From: Bacillota bacterium
GTDB lineage: Bacteria > Bacillota_E > Sulfobacillia > Sulfobacillales > Sulfobacillaceae
NCBI GenBank assembly: GCA_021820165.1
Contig: JAKADW010000028.1
Location: 1 to 11,751, forward strand
Direction: 5' to 3'
Length of the DNA: 11,751 nt
Shown: in pieces, positions 1 through 6,746 of the stretch
Position numbering within the stretch: the first letter of the stretch is position 1
Layout of the letters: each line of letters begins with the position of its first letter
Position numbers and translations under genes: made by a program
Notes under the pieces: generated by a model
Told to the model about the DNA's origin: nothing
What the model saw: the letters and a program-made list of their open reading frames with translations, nothing else
The model's database searches: none

Positions 1-1
1 C

Positions 2-67
2 TTTAATCCCGTACCCCTGACCCGATGGGCACGTCGGTGGCAGACTGGCCAGGCGGGGTCCAATTAG
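2..67 (+). CDS. possible C-terminal tail of an upstream gene (partial)
   Basis: The frame starting at base 2 is open from the window edge to a TAG at 65-67, giving about 21 residues (FNPVPLTRWARRWQTGQAGSN) with a basic, Trp-containing tail. This could be the end of a plus-strand gene converging on the small membrane protein gene, whose stop codon overlaps it. Twenty-one open codons in GC-rich DNA can occur by chance, so the call is weak. No function can be read from it. Confidence 0.22.
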   Translation, partial: FNPVPLTRWARRWQTGQAGSN

Positions 68-75
68 GACCCGCC
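52..75. terminator. hairpin at the convergent gene ends, possible terminator
   Basis: GGCGGGGTCC (52-61) pairs with GGACCCGCC (67-75) with one bulged G. The five-base loop AATTA holds the stop codon of the minus-strand gene. Neither strand shows a T-run after the stem, so it is only a weak candidate for a bidirectional or factor-assisted terminator. Confidence 0.25.
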
Positions 76-312
76 GCCCTTTCGGGAGCGGCGCAGAAAG
101 ATTACCATAATCACTAACCCCACCAACAAAATCACGGCGCCGATGTCGGTCACATAAGTCAGCGCCAGGCCGTGCAAAAAATGGGCCACGCCCATCAACA
201 GCAACCCCGCGGCAATCACCATGGTGAGCCGATTGCTCCGATTGAAGGCGCCCAAGACCAACCCCAGAATCCCGATCACCACTTCAACAATGCCAAACCA
301 CGCGTGACTCAC
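64..312 (-). CDS. small membrane protein, three predicted helices, function unknown
   Basis: An 82-residue protein made almost entirely of hydrophobic stretches. I see three likely membrane helices: about residues 5-22 (FGIVEVVIGILGLVLGAF), 28-50 (LTMVIAAGLLLMGVAHFLHGLAL) and 53-73 (TDIGAVILLVGLVIMVIFL). A basic tail (RRSRKGGGS) follows and should face the cytoplasm. The start is decided by a textbook ribosome binding site: AGGAGG at 319-324 (minus strand) lies 6 bases before a GTG at 310-312. A longer frame from a GTG at 355-357 exists, but it has no such site and would run through the binding site. The gene is divergent from the NRAMP-like transporter. It resembles other small polytopic membrane proteins of unknown role, and I cannot assign a family. 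Confidence 0.7.
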   Translation of the reverse strand: MSHAWFGIVEVVIGILGLVLGAFNRSNRLTMVIAAGLLLMGVAHFLHGLALTYVTDIGAVILLVGLVIMVIFLRRSRKGGGS

Positions 313-377
313 ATCATCCCTCCTAAGTCCCATCTTCTCTGTCAGCGCCGAATTCACCTGCCTCTGTGCCCCGTCAT

Positions 378-391
378 ATCATGAGCATGAT
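378..391. promoter_or_regulatory. short dyad ATCATG-AG-CATGAT in a divergent gap
   Basis: A 6+6 bp inverted repeat with a two-base spacer sits between the divergent small membrane protein gene and the transporter gene, about 48 bases before the transporter start. Its position suits a transcription factor operator acting on either gene. No promoter boxes are clear around it, and a dyad this short may be chance. Confidence 0.25.
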
Positions 392-438
392 TCGCTTAGG
401 CTCATTCGGACCACAACTTTGGCTAAAGAAGTGATTCT

Positions 439-1662
439 GTGCAAAACGTCAAAACGCGTCTACCGAAAACCCGACACCGTCACACCCTTTGGCTCCTGAT
501 TTTGGCCATCGGCCCAGGCGTATTAGGATTAGCCGCCGACAATGATGCCGGCGGAATGTTGTCTTATGTGGTCACCGGCGCTTCGCATCATTTGGAATGG
601 TTCGTGGCCGCGCTGATCCTCATGGCGCCGCTGACCTATGTTGTGCAAGAGTTGGCCCTAAGAGTCGCCTTTGCCACCCAAAAACCCTATGGCCAGGTCA
701 TCCAAAACCGGCTGGGCACCGGTTGGTCGAGAATCAATGGGCTCGTTTTACACGCCCTCAACATGGTGATCCTGGTGACCGAGTTTCTCGGCATGGCCAT
801 GGGCGAAAATATGATTGGCATCCCTTGGCCGGTGGCGGTCATTTTAGCCTTTGCGATTGTCTTGGCGATTACCTCCTGGAGCCGCTATCAGTCTGTGGAG
901 CGACTCCTGCTCTGGGTGTCGTTGGTCAATCTGGTGTTCATCCCAGCCGCCTTCCTGCTGCACCCTTCAAACGTTGCTTGGCGTGCGGCGCTCGGCGGCC
1001 ACTTTACCCCAATGATTGGTTTTCTCATGCTATCCCTGGCCGGCAATGCCATGGCACCGTGGATGATTTATTGGCAGCAAAATGCCGTTTGGGCTGGCCA
1101 GGTGCGCACCCTTAAGGCGGGGCGCCAGGATATCATGGTGGGGGTGGTCGCTCAGGTAGCCATGGCCACGGTGGCACTGCTTATTGGTGCCCTCACCCCC
1201 GGTTCAGCGGTCGCCTTCGCCAATCCCATCCTCTGGCTTCAATCGCATGATAGCCGAGCGGTGGCCGACCTGGTGGGAGTCGGGATCTTTAATGCCGGAT
1301 TTTTGGCCGCCTGCACCATCTCGCTCTCGTCGGCATGGATGGTGCGCGAGTCATGGGACCCGGGAACCCATCCGCGCCAGGAAATGCCCACCCGTGGCGG
1401 TCTCTTTTTGCTGCACCTGATCACCTTGGGACTTGCCGCCCTGGCCGCCATCTTTCTCTGGATTCCCATCGGCACCCTAGCACTTTGGGCTCAAGCGCTG
1501 GGAGCCTTATGGATGCCCGTCAGTCTGGTCACCTTAGGGCTCATCGCCCGCGACCGACGCACCATGGGTCCCATGGCCATTCGCTGGCGGCGCCAATTGG
1601 GACTCGCCGGGATTGCCGGCTTGTTCATTCTATTAGCCATTTTGGGCCTTGCGACGGTGTAG
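439..1662 (+). CDS. NRAMP-family-like divalent metal transporter
   Basis: A 407-residue polytopic membrane protein with about eleven hydrophobic helices, the usual size and fold class for NRAMP proteins, which move divalent metal ions into the cytoplasm. The first helix carries GPG (25-27) and then D34-N-D-A-G-G39. This aligns with the GPG...DPGN element of classical manganese/iron NRAMPs, with the Asp kept and DPGN changed to DAGG. The sixth-helix element, MPH in classical members, reads A206-P-W208, followed by YWQQ. It therefore belongs to a divergent branch. Some NRAMP relatives lacking the MPH methionine transport magnesium, so the ion cannot be called as Mn or Fe. The start is a GTG at 439-441 with only a weak upstream site (GAAGTGA). 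The N-terminus is short and basic before the first helix. Its 3' end overlaps the convergent broken thioesterase gene by 38 bp. Confidence 0.85.
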   Translation: MQNVKTRLPKTRHRHTLWLLILAIGPGVLGLAADNDAGGMLSYVVTGASHHLEWFVAALILMAPLTYVVQELALRVAFATQKPYGQVIQNRLGTGWSRINGLVLHALNMVILVTEFLGMAMGENMIGIPWPVAVILAFAIVLAITSWSRYQSVERLLLWVSLVNLVFIPAAFLLHPSNVAWRAALGGHFTPMIGFLMLSLAGNAMAPWMIYWQQNAVWAGQVRTLKAGRQDIMVGVVAQVAMATVALLIGALTPGSAVAFANPILWLQSHDSRAVADLVGVGIFNAGFLAACTISLSSAWMVRESWDPGTHPRQEMPTRGGLFLLHLITLGLAALAAIFLWIPIGTLALWAQALGALWMPVSLVTLGLIARDRRTMGPMAIRWRRQLGLAGIAGLFILLAILGLATV

Positions 1663-2042
1663 CTAGCTTCTCTCGGATCATCACCGTGCAGCGCGAAATG
1701 GCCACCAATCGATTATCTTCATCGGTGATGCGGATCTCCCACACCATGGTGATGCGCCCTTTATGGAGCGGCATCGCCCGCGCTGTGACCACGCCGCTTT
1801 GTTTAGCACGGATGTGGTTGGCGTTAAATTTCGAGCCCCACCGCAAGATACCGCGACTGATCGATCGGCATGGCGGTGCCGATGGACGCCGCCGTTTCCG
1901 CAAGAGCCACCGATGCTCCCCCATGCAATATTCCGAACAGCTGGCACGTCCGGTGGTCCACTGGCATTGTCGCCACCACTAAGCCCGGCTCGATGGTCTG
2001 TATCTCGATACCGAGACTCTCCATTAAGGTTCCTTCTTGCAT
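1625..2042 (-). pseudogene. PaaI/YdiI-like hotdog thioesterase, frameshifted
   Basis: The start is firm: an ATG at 2040-2042 has GGAGG (2050-2054, minus strand) 7 bases upstream. The first 72 residues read well as an acyl-CoA thioesterase of the hotdog fold, with LFGILHGGASVALAET (residues 35-50). HGG is the family hallmark and E49 is at the position of the catalytic Glu/Asp. At 1824-1826 a TAA stops the frame just after VGLEI. One frame over, the protein continues at once with NANHIRAKQSGVVTARA, then MVWEIRITDEDNRLVAISRCTVMI, and stops at 1625-1627. Removing one T from the TTT on the coding strand near 1825-1831 restores a single reading frame of 138 residues, the normal length for this family. 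Such enzymes hydrolyse aryl- or acyl-CoA in the cytoplasm. Either this is a recent one-base inactivation or a sequencing error in a short homopolymer. The 3' end overlaps the convergent transporter gene. Confidence 0.85.
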
Positions 2043-2081
2043 GTCTCTCCCTCCCGGTCCTCATAGCACCAGAGAGCAGGA

Positions 2082-2110
2082 TTCGCCCATGGCCCACTTT
2101 TCGGTATGAT
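2082..2110 (+). promoter_or_regulatory. candidate sigma-A promoter for the M20 peptidase operon
   Basis: TATGAT at 2105-2110 is a good -10 box. TTCGCC at 2082-2087, 17 bases upstream, is a poor -35 box. Transcription would start near 2117, leaving a very short leader with AGGAGG at 2119-2124. Confidence 0.4.
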
Positions 2111-2133
2111 AGGGGGAGAGGAGGTTTGAGATC

Positions 2134-3519
2134 ATGCAAAACCCCGCCATCGATCACGTCTTAGCCTATTTGAACGCCCATGAGCGTGAACATATTGCCG
2201 ACATGTCGGCGTTTCTCCGCATCCCTAGCGTCTCGGCTCTTAGTGAGCACAAAAAAGATGTGGCTCGTGCCGCCGATTGGCTTCAAGAGCGCCTTAAGCA
2301 GGCGGGCTTCACAAATGCCCGCATTGACCCCACAGCGGGAAATCCCATCGTGGTGGCGACAGGGCCTCAAAAACCCGGACGCCCTACCGTGCTGGTTTAT
2401 GGGCACTATGACGTGCAGCCCGTCGATCCCGTGTCCTCATGGCACCATGACCCATTTGCACCCACGATTGAAAATAATATTCTCTATGCGCGCGGCTCGA
2501 GCGATGACAAAGGGCAGGTTTTTATGCAGCTCATTGCCGCGGAAGCTTGGCAAAAAACGGCAAGCCTCCCCATCAACCTCAAATTTCTCTTCGAAGGCGA
2601 AGAAGAAATCGGCAGCGCACATTTAAGCCAATACATTCGCGACCACAAAGAGGCGTTGGCGGCTGACCTCGCGGTCATTTCCGACACGCCCATGTATGCC
2701 GAAGGCTATCCATCCATCAGCTACGGCCTGCGGGGTCTCGCTTCTATGGAAATCACTGTGAAAGGGCCCTTCCAGGATTTGCACTCGGGGGTCTACGGAG
2801 GTGCGGTGATGAACCCGGCGCATGCGCTGGCTACACTCATTGCCTCCTTGCACGATGCTGACGGACGGGTGAGCGTCGACGGTTTCTATGACGACGTGGA
2901 GCCTTTGAGCCGAGACGAACGCCAGGCTCTTGCGAGACTTCCGTTTGATCCCAATGCCTATCGCCAGGAAATTGGGGTCCCCGATCTTTTCGGCGAAGAC
3001 GGCTATTCCATCTTAGAACAAATTTGGGCCCGGCCCACCCTGGAAGTCAATGGTCTCTGGTCTGGGTTCACCGGCGAAGGTCAAAAGACCATCGTCCCGG
3101 CCACTGCCCACGCGAAGTTGACGTGTCGGCTGGTGCCTCACCAACAGCCCGATCACGTGTTAGACGCCGTCGCACGCCATTTAAAGAGCCATCTCCCAAG
3201 GGGCGTGAGCCTTCAGATTTCGCGAGGCGAAGGCGCGCCTGGGTCCATTACGCCGCTTGACCACCCGGCCGTGAAGGCCGCCGAACGGGCCATTCAATCG
3301 GTGTATGAGACCCAAGCCTCCTATATCCGCATGGGCGGTTCCATTCCTGTCGTGGTGGATTTCCAAGAAACACTGGGCATCCCCACCCTGCTCTTAGGGT
3401 TTGCCCTCCCGAACGAGAATTTCCACGCGCCCAACGAGCATTTTCATCTCGACAATTTCTTTCGTGGCGCTCAAACCGTGGCCACCCTATGGGCTTTTCT
3501 CGGTGATGGCCATGAATAA
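2134..3519 (+). CDS. M20 family metallopeptidase (dipeptidase)
   Basis: A 461-residue cytoplasmic zinc- or cobalt-dependent peptidase of the M20/ArgE/DapE/CNDP group, expected to cleave dipeptides or similar amide bonds. All the catalytic landmarks are visible: GHYDVQPVD with metal ligands H91 and D93, ARGSSDDKG with bridging D124, FEGEEEIGS (153-161) with the general-base and metal-binding Glu pair, ISDT with D184, DLHSG with H217 in the lid/dimerisation domain, and HAPNE with H431. The length is normal for the dipeptidase branch. The ATG at 2134 is preceded by AGGAGG at 2119-2124 (9-base spacing). It is the first gene of a compact plus-strand run, and its stop codon overlaps the start of the serine acetyltransferase gene (ATGAATAA), which suggests translational coupling. 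It may recycle peptides, feeding amino acids to the downstream enzymes. The exact substrate cannot be told from sequence. Confidence 0.93.
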   Translation: MQNPAIDHVLAYLNAHEREHIADMSAFLRIPSVSALSEHKKDVARAADWLQERLKQAGFTNARIDPTAGNPIVVATGPQKPGRPTVLVYGHYDVQPVDPVSSWHHDPFAPTIENNILYARGSSDDKGQVFMQLIAAEAWQKTASLPINLKFLFEGEEEIGSAHLSQYIRDHKEALAADLAVISDTPMYAEGYPSISYGLRGLASMEITVKGPFQDLHSGVYGGAVMNPAHALATLIASLHDADGRVSVDGFYDDVEPLSRDERQALARLPFDPNAYRQEIGVPDLFGEDGYSILEQIWARPTLEVNGLWSGFTGEGQKTIVPATAHAKLTCRLVPHQQPDHVLDAVARHLKSHLPRGVSLQISRGEGAPGSITPLDHPAVKAAERAIQSVYETQASYIRMGGSIPVVVDFQETLGIPTLLLGFALPNENFHAPNEHFHLDNFFRGAQTVATLWAFLGDGHE

Positions 3520-4423
3520 TCTGTCCATGACACCAGATGAGTTGAGCCGGCTGGTCAAGACGCTAAACGATGGAGAAGCCCTTTTTCGGGAACCGGAAAA
3601 ATCGCTCAGCCCCGTCACCCGAGAGCCCGTTCGCCGCTTCATTTACGATATTCAAGCGATGTTGTTTCCGCACTGCGCGACCCTAGCCCCCGTCTCCAAG
3701 GATCCGTCAGCGGCCGAACGGGCAGGCGAATTGCTCTGGGTACTGACCGGACTCATCCACCGAGTGAGCGCCCATCAGTGCCGGGCTCCCGAACCCTGCC
3801 CGGTGTTGGATGAGGCGGCTGATAAGGCGCGCGAATTTTTCTTGGAGCTCCCCGTGATTCAAGAAGAAGCCTTGACCGATGCCAAAGCCACCCATGAAGG
3901 AGATCCGGCATCGCGCGGTCTGGTTGAAATTATCAGCACCTATCCCGGTTTTTACGCCACCCTCGTCTACCGCCTAGCCCATTGCCTGAGTGAGCGAGGT
4001 GTTCCCTTGCTCCCCCGCATGATGACCGAAATTGCTCACAGCGACACCGGCATCGATATTCATCCGGGAGCCTCCATTGGGCTCTATTTCTTCATCGATC
4101 ACGGCACTGGCGTTGTCATCGGGGAGACAAGTGAAATCGGTGATCGGGTGACGCTCTATCAGGGCGTCACCCTGGGTGCCCTAAATTTCCCGCACGACCA
4201 AGACGGCCGCATCATCCGCGGGCAAAAGCGGCATCCCACCATCGAGCACGATGTTGTCATCTACTCCGAGGCCACAATTTTAGGCGGCCACACGGTGGTG
4301 GGGCACCATTCCGTGATTGGAGGGAACGTATGGTTGACGGAAAGCGTTCCCCCGTTTTCGAAAGTGAGCACAAAGTCTACAATAGCGTTGAGGACCCGCA
4401 ACCAATCGGACACGAAATCCTAA
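3512..4423 (+). CDS. epsC: serine O-acetyltransferase, EpsC type
   Basis: Catalyses serine plus acetyl-CoA to O-acetylserine, the first committed step of cysteine synthesis in the cytoplasm. The protein is about 303 residues. Residues 1-160 form an alpha-helical N-terminal domain. The left-handed beta-helix follows, with hexapeptide repeats from about 180 to 285 ([71 protein letters not shown]). Residues matching the CysE active site are D182 (IDIHP), H197 (DHGTG) and H241 (KRHP). The longer N-terminal region fits the EpsC branch rather than the shorter Bacillus CysE. I chose the ATG at 3512, which has GGTGAT at 3502-3507 four bases upstream and overlaps the peptidase stop. An ATG at 3506 is also possible. 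The tail (TRNQSDTKS) lacks the terminal Ile that CysE uses to bind CysK, so a classical cysteine synthase complex may not form. A 20-base gap leads to the next gene. Confidence 0.93.
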   Translation: MNNLSMTPDELSRLVKTLNDGEALFREPEKSLSPVTREPVRRFIYDIQAMLFPHCATLAPVSKDPSAAERAGELLWVLTGLIHRVSAHQCRAPEPCPVLDEAADKAREFFLELPVIQEEALTDAKATHEGDPASRGLVEIISTYPGFYATLVYRLAHCLSERGVPLLPRMMTEIAHSDTGIDIHPGASIGLYFFIDHGTGVVIGETSEIGDRVTLYQGVTLGALNFPHDQDGRIIRGQKRHPTIEHDVVIYSEATILGGHTVVGHHSVIGGNVWLTESVPPFSKVSTKSTIALRTRNQSDTKS

Positions 4424-4443
4424 CCAGAAGGGTACGAGAAGCG

Positions 4444-4872
4444 ATGCAACACATTCATGACAACAAGCCGCCATTATCCCATGGCACGGCCAGTCTCTGG
4501 GTGGATCTGGTGTTTTGGCACCCGAATCCCAAAGATGCCCGACAGTTGACCGTATTTCTGGAGGAGCACGGCCTCGGCGAGCGATCACAGACGGTGGAGT
4601 GGCTCGACAAGTTTACAGTACGGCTGGCCATGTGGCGCGGCCGTTACTGGTACTACCTCGCCCCAGAAGAGTGGCAAGAGGCGGGGAAAGACTTGATTCA
4701 ATTTATCCGCAAAACAGCGGAGCATTATCATTGCAAGAAGGTGGAATACGACACCCGGGCGTTTTCCGTAGGCGTCACCAAAAATGTCCGCCGGGTCCGT
4801 CGGCCCGTAGAAGACCTCGTGAAAGAGCAACCGGCCCACGACAATCCGGTCTGGTGGGTATTTTCGCTATGA
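4444..4872 (+). CDS. unrecognised 142-residue protein in a cysteine/threonine operon
   Basis: I do not recognise this family. The protein is soluble-looking, with no signal peptide and no membrane helix. It contains an aromatic core: SLWVDLVFWHPN (residues 17-28), LAMWRGRYWYYLAPEEW (about 60-76), a helix rich in H, K and Y (FIRKTAEHYHCKKVEYD, about 85-101), a basic patch (TKNVRRVRRPVE) and a C-terminal PVWWVFSL. The start is the ATG at 4444, with AGAAGG (4426-4431) 12 bases upstream. The same frame stays open back to an ATG at 4330 inside the acetyltransferase gene, but that start has no visible binding site and would overlap the neighbour by 94 bp. Its stop overlaps the start of the dehydratase gene as ATGA (4869-4872), the usual sign of coupled translation, so it probably acts with these amino-acid enzymes. 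It could be an accessory or regulatory partner; that is inference only. Confidence 0.7.
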   Translation: MQHIHDNKPPLSHGTASLWVDLVFWHPNPKDARQLTVFLEEHGLGERSQTVEWLDKFTVRLAMWRGRYWYYLAPEEWQEAGKDLIQFIRKTAEHYHCKKVEYDTRAFSVGVTKNVRRVRRPVEDLVKEQPAHDNPVWWVFSL

Positions 4873-5831
4873 CGCTTGGTCCCACCCTGGCCTCCATCAA
4901 GGAAGCGGAGGACCGCCTAAACGGCGTCATTCATAGGACTCTTCTGGTGAAAAGCACCTCCTTGGCGGAATTAGCCGGGATGGATTTACGGTTTAAGCCG
5001 GAAAACCTACAGGCTACCGGCTCGTTTAAGGTGCGGGGCGCGTTCAACAAAGTGGCCACATTAGCGCACAGCGGGGTCAAAGGTGTGGTCACCGCCTCCT
5101 CTGGCAACCATGGGCAGGCGGTGGCCTGGGCCGCTCGGCATTTTGGCCTGGCCGCCCGCATTATTGTTCCGACCACTGCCCCTGCCATCAAAGTGGCTTC
5201 AGCCAAAGCCTTTGGAGCCGAAGTGGAATTCTGCGGCACGACCAGCCGGGAACGGCTGGAGCGGGCGGAGCAGGTAGCTGAGGAGCTGGGCCTAACCTTC
5301 GTACCCCCGTATGATGACGCCTGGGTGATGTCCGGGCAGGGTACAATCGGCCTCGAAATTCTTCAAGAGTGGCCCGAGGTCGAAGCGGTGGTGGTGCCCA
5401 TTGGTGGGGGCGGGCTCATCTCCGGCATTGCTACAGCGATTAAAGAGTCGAGACCCGACGTCGAAGTCATCGGCGTGGAACCGGCCGGAGCAGCCAAAGC
5501 CTTTACCTCCCGACAACAAGGCCGGCGAGCGGAGTTGCCCTCAACCAAAAGTCTCGCGGACGGGCTCATTACCCTTTCATTAGGGCACTTCACCCACCCC
5601 ATTATCGAACGCTATGTGGACGATCTTTTCACCGTCACCGAGGAACAAATCCAACGAAGCTTTTGGCTCCTGTTAACCCGCCTCAAACTGGTGGTCGAGC
5701 CGTCCGGTGCCGTTACCTCAGCGTTTCTCTTCAGCGAAGAGGGTCAAAAACGGCTGGCCGGGCGCCGAACCGTGGCTGTGATTAGCGGCGGCAACGTGGA
5801 CCCAAGCGCCCTATCCCACATCGAAAGCTAA
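4869..5831 (+). CDS. threonine/serine dehydratase, PLP-dependent, no ACT domain
   Basis: A 320-residue fold-type II PLP enzyme that deaminates threonine to 2-oxobutyrate, or serine to pyruvate, in the cytoplasm. The landmarks are complete: TGSFKVRGA with Schiff-base lysine K54, SSGNHGQ (77-83) contacting the cofactor carboxylate or phosphate, the phosphate-binding loop GGGG at 179-182, GVEP (203-206) and SGGN (306-309) near the pyridine nitrogen. The protein ends right after the catalytic domain, so the C-terminal regulatory domain of biosynthetic IlvA is missing. That points to a short catabolic or serine-racemase-like form not inhibited by isoleucine. The start ATG overlaps the stop of the preceding gene by four bases. 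Next to a serine acetyltransferase, it may set how serine is split between cysteine synthesis and breakdown. Substrate preference between threonine and serine cannot be decided here. Confidence 0.9.
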   Translation: MTLGPTLASIKEAEDRLNGVIHRTLLVKSTSLAELAGMDLRFKPENLQATGSFKVRGAFNKVATLAHSGVKGVVTASSGNHGQAVAWAARHFGLAARIIVPTTAPAIKVASAKAFGAEVEFCGTTSRERLERAEQVAEELGLTFVPPYDDAWVMSGQGTIGLEILQEWPEVEAVVVPIGGGGLISGIATAIKESRPDVEVIGVEPAGAAKAFTSRQQGRRAELPSTKSLADGLITLSLGHFTHPIIERYVDDLFTVTEEQIQRSFWLLLTRLKLVVEPSGAVTSAFLFSEEGQKRLAGRRTVAVISGGNVDPSALSHIES

Positions 5832-5846
5832 CGTTCCCATTACATA

Positions 5847-5890
5847 TTTTCCCCTCCTTTGGCAGAAGCTACCGTCAAAGGAGGGGGGAA
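5847..5890 (+). promoter_or_regulatory. hairpin burying the ribosome binding site of the Cys-rich protein gene
   Basis: CCCCTCCTTTGGC (5851-5863) pairs with GTCAAAGGAGGGG (5874-5886) in 13 base pairs with a single G-T pair, around a ten-base loop. TTTT (5847-5850) can add four more pairs with GGAA (5887-5890), two of them G-T. The 3' arm holds AGGAGG (5879-5884), the only good ribosome binding site of the next gene, and the 5' arm copies the anti-SD sequence of 16S rRNA (CCTCCTTT). No T-run follows on either strand, so this is not a standard intrinsic terminator. It is more likely a translational control element. Confidence 0.6.
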
Positions 5891-5894
5891 GGTC

Positions 5895-6050
5895 GTGGAA
5901 GAAAGCCTATGCTCGTGCGGCAATCCGTCGGTCGCGGAATGTTATGACTGCCACGGATCCCTATGCAACGACCACTTGTGCCAGGGGTGCGGCCGTTGCG
6001 AAACCGACTGCGTGTGCCATCTCCGCTGGTGGATTCCCGAGTTCTTTTAA
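5895..6050 (+). CDS. Cys-rich zinc-finger-like miniprotein, 51 residues
   Basis: A tiny protein with nine cysteines and three histidines in 51 residues: C6, C8, C16, C19, H20, C24, H27, C29, C32, C35, C39, C41 and H42. The order C-x-C...C-x2-C-x4-C-x2-H-x-C-x2-C resembles a B-box-type cross-brace zinc finger (ECYDCHGSLCNDHLCQGC), followed by a second cluster CGRCETDCVCH and an aromatic tail RWWIPEFF. There are enough ligands for two metal sites, zinc being the simplest guess; iron-sulfur or thiol chemistry is also possible. The GTG at 5895 is chosen because AGGAGG lies 10 bases upstream. A longer frame from TTG 5859 would start inside the hairpin with no binding site. It lies 63 bases after the dehydratase gene with no clear promoter, so it may be read from that operon. 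I cannot name a family or partner. Confidence 0.65.
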   Translation: MEESLCSCGNPSVAECYDCHGSLCNDHLCQGCGRCETDCVCHLRWWIPEFF

Positions 6051-6065
6051 CGGTTCGCAAACGTG

Positions 6066-6095
6066 GGAAGCCCCCGGACTACTCAGGGGGCTTCC
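6066..6095. terminator. hairpin terminator between convergent genes
   Basis: GGAAGCCCCC (6066-6075) and GGGGGCTTCC (6086-6095) form a perfect 10-bp stem around a ten-base loop, 15 bases after the stop of the Cys-rich gene and 16 bases beyond the stop of the minus-strand wrbA-like gene. The T-tail is weak on both strands (TTGAG on plus), but the position at two convergent gene ends supports bidirectional termination. Confidence 0.7.
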
Positions 6096-6111
6096 TTGAG
6101 GCTATACGTGA

Positions 6112-6726
6112 TTAGCGACTGGCGTGCACCGGCGACGCGATGCGCGCCGTCACCTCTCTCAACCGCTTGGCTTGATGACGGACGGCCGCTTTGACTTCGT
6201 CGGAAATCTTGCCGCCAGCCGTCGCCGAGGTCCCATAGGGGTTGCCCCCTGCCGCAAATATCGCCTGATCCGTGTAGCCCGGGGCCACCACAATCGCTCC
6301 CCAATGGTACATGGTAGTGTAAAGGGAAAGGATTGTGGCCTCTTGGCCGCCATGGGGGTTTTGCGCGGAGCTCATGGCTGTCACTGTCTTGTTCACCAAC
6401 TTGCCCTGCCCCCACAACGGGCCGGCCAGGTCAAGAAACTGCTTCATCTGCGAGGCCATATTGCCAAACCGGGTGGGCACACTGAAAATGAACCCATCCG
6501 CCCAGTCGAGGTCGTCGAGCGTCGCTTCTGGCACATGCTGGGACTCTTCCACATGCGCCTTCCAGTCGGGATTCGAGGCAATCGCTTGCTCGGGCGCCAA
6601 CTCCTTGACGCGACGGACCCGAACCTCAGCCCCCACTTCCTTCAGAGCCTTTTCAGCCTCCAGTGCCATCTGATAGTTCGTGCCCGTGGCACTATAATAA
6701 ATGACAGCAATCTTCACATTGGACAT
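6112..6726 (-). CDS. wrbA: WrbA-type NAD(P)H:quinone oxidoreductase (flavodoxin-like)
   Basis: A 204-residue flavodoxin-fold protein of the WrbA family, which uses FMN and NAD(P)H for two-electron reduction of quinones, avoiding semiquinone radicals. The FMN phosphate loop YSATGTN lies at residues 11-17. The WrbA signature VPTRFGNM...QMKQFLD lies at 83-99. AQNPHGGQEATILS (121-134) and GNPYGTSATAGG (161-172) match the remaining flavin-binding loops. The length is typical. The ATG at 6724-6726 is set by AGGAGG at 6735-6740 (minus strand), 8 bases away; an upstream in-frame start at 6750 would lie inside the preceding gene. It is the second gene of a two-gene operon with the FMN reductase, 20 bases apart, and both are probably controlled by the divergent HxlR regulator. 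Confidence 0.92.
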   Translation of the reverse strand: MSNVKIAVIYYSATGTNYQMALEAEKALKEVGAEVRVRRVKELAPEQAIASNPDWKAHVEESQHVPEATLDDLDWADGFIFSVPTRFGNMASQMKQFLDLAGPLWGQGKLVNKTVTAMSSAQNPHGGQEATILSLYTTMYHWGAIVVAPGYTDQAIFAAGGNPYGTSATAGGKISDEVKAAVRHQAKRLREVTARIASPVHASR

Positions 6727-6746
6727 CGAATAAACCTCCTTAGTGA

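Noticed and set aside
1815..1835. Programmed +1 frameshift in the thioesterase gene
   Set aside because: The spacing of the G-rich stretch and the Ile codon do not match the RF2 site, and this family is not known to use recoding. It is kept only as an alternative in the finding.
4330..4443. N-terminal extension of the unknown operon protein into the acetyltransferase gene
   Set aside because: The ATG at 4330 has no ribosome binding site and would overlap the acetyltransferase by 94 bp. ATG 4444 follows the stop at a normal distance.
5847..5890. Hairpin after the dehydratase gene as an intrinsic terminator
   Set aside because: It is followed by GGTCGTGG on the plus strand and preceded by T rather than A on the plus strand, so neither strand gives a U-tail. 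It contains the next gene's ribosome site instead.
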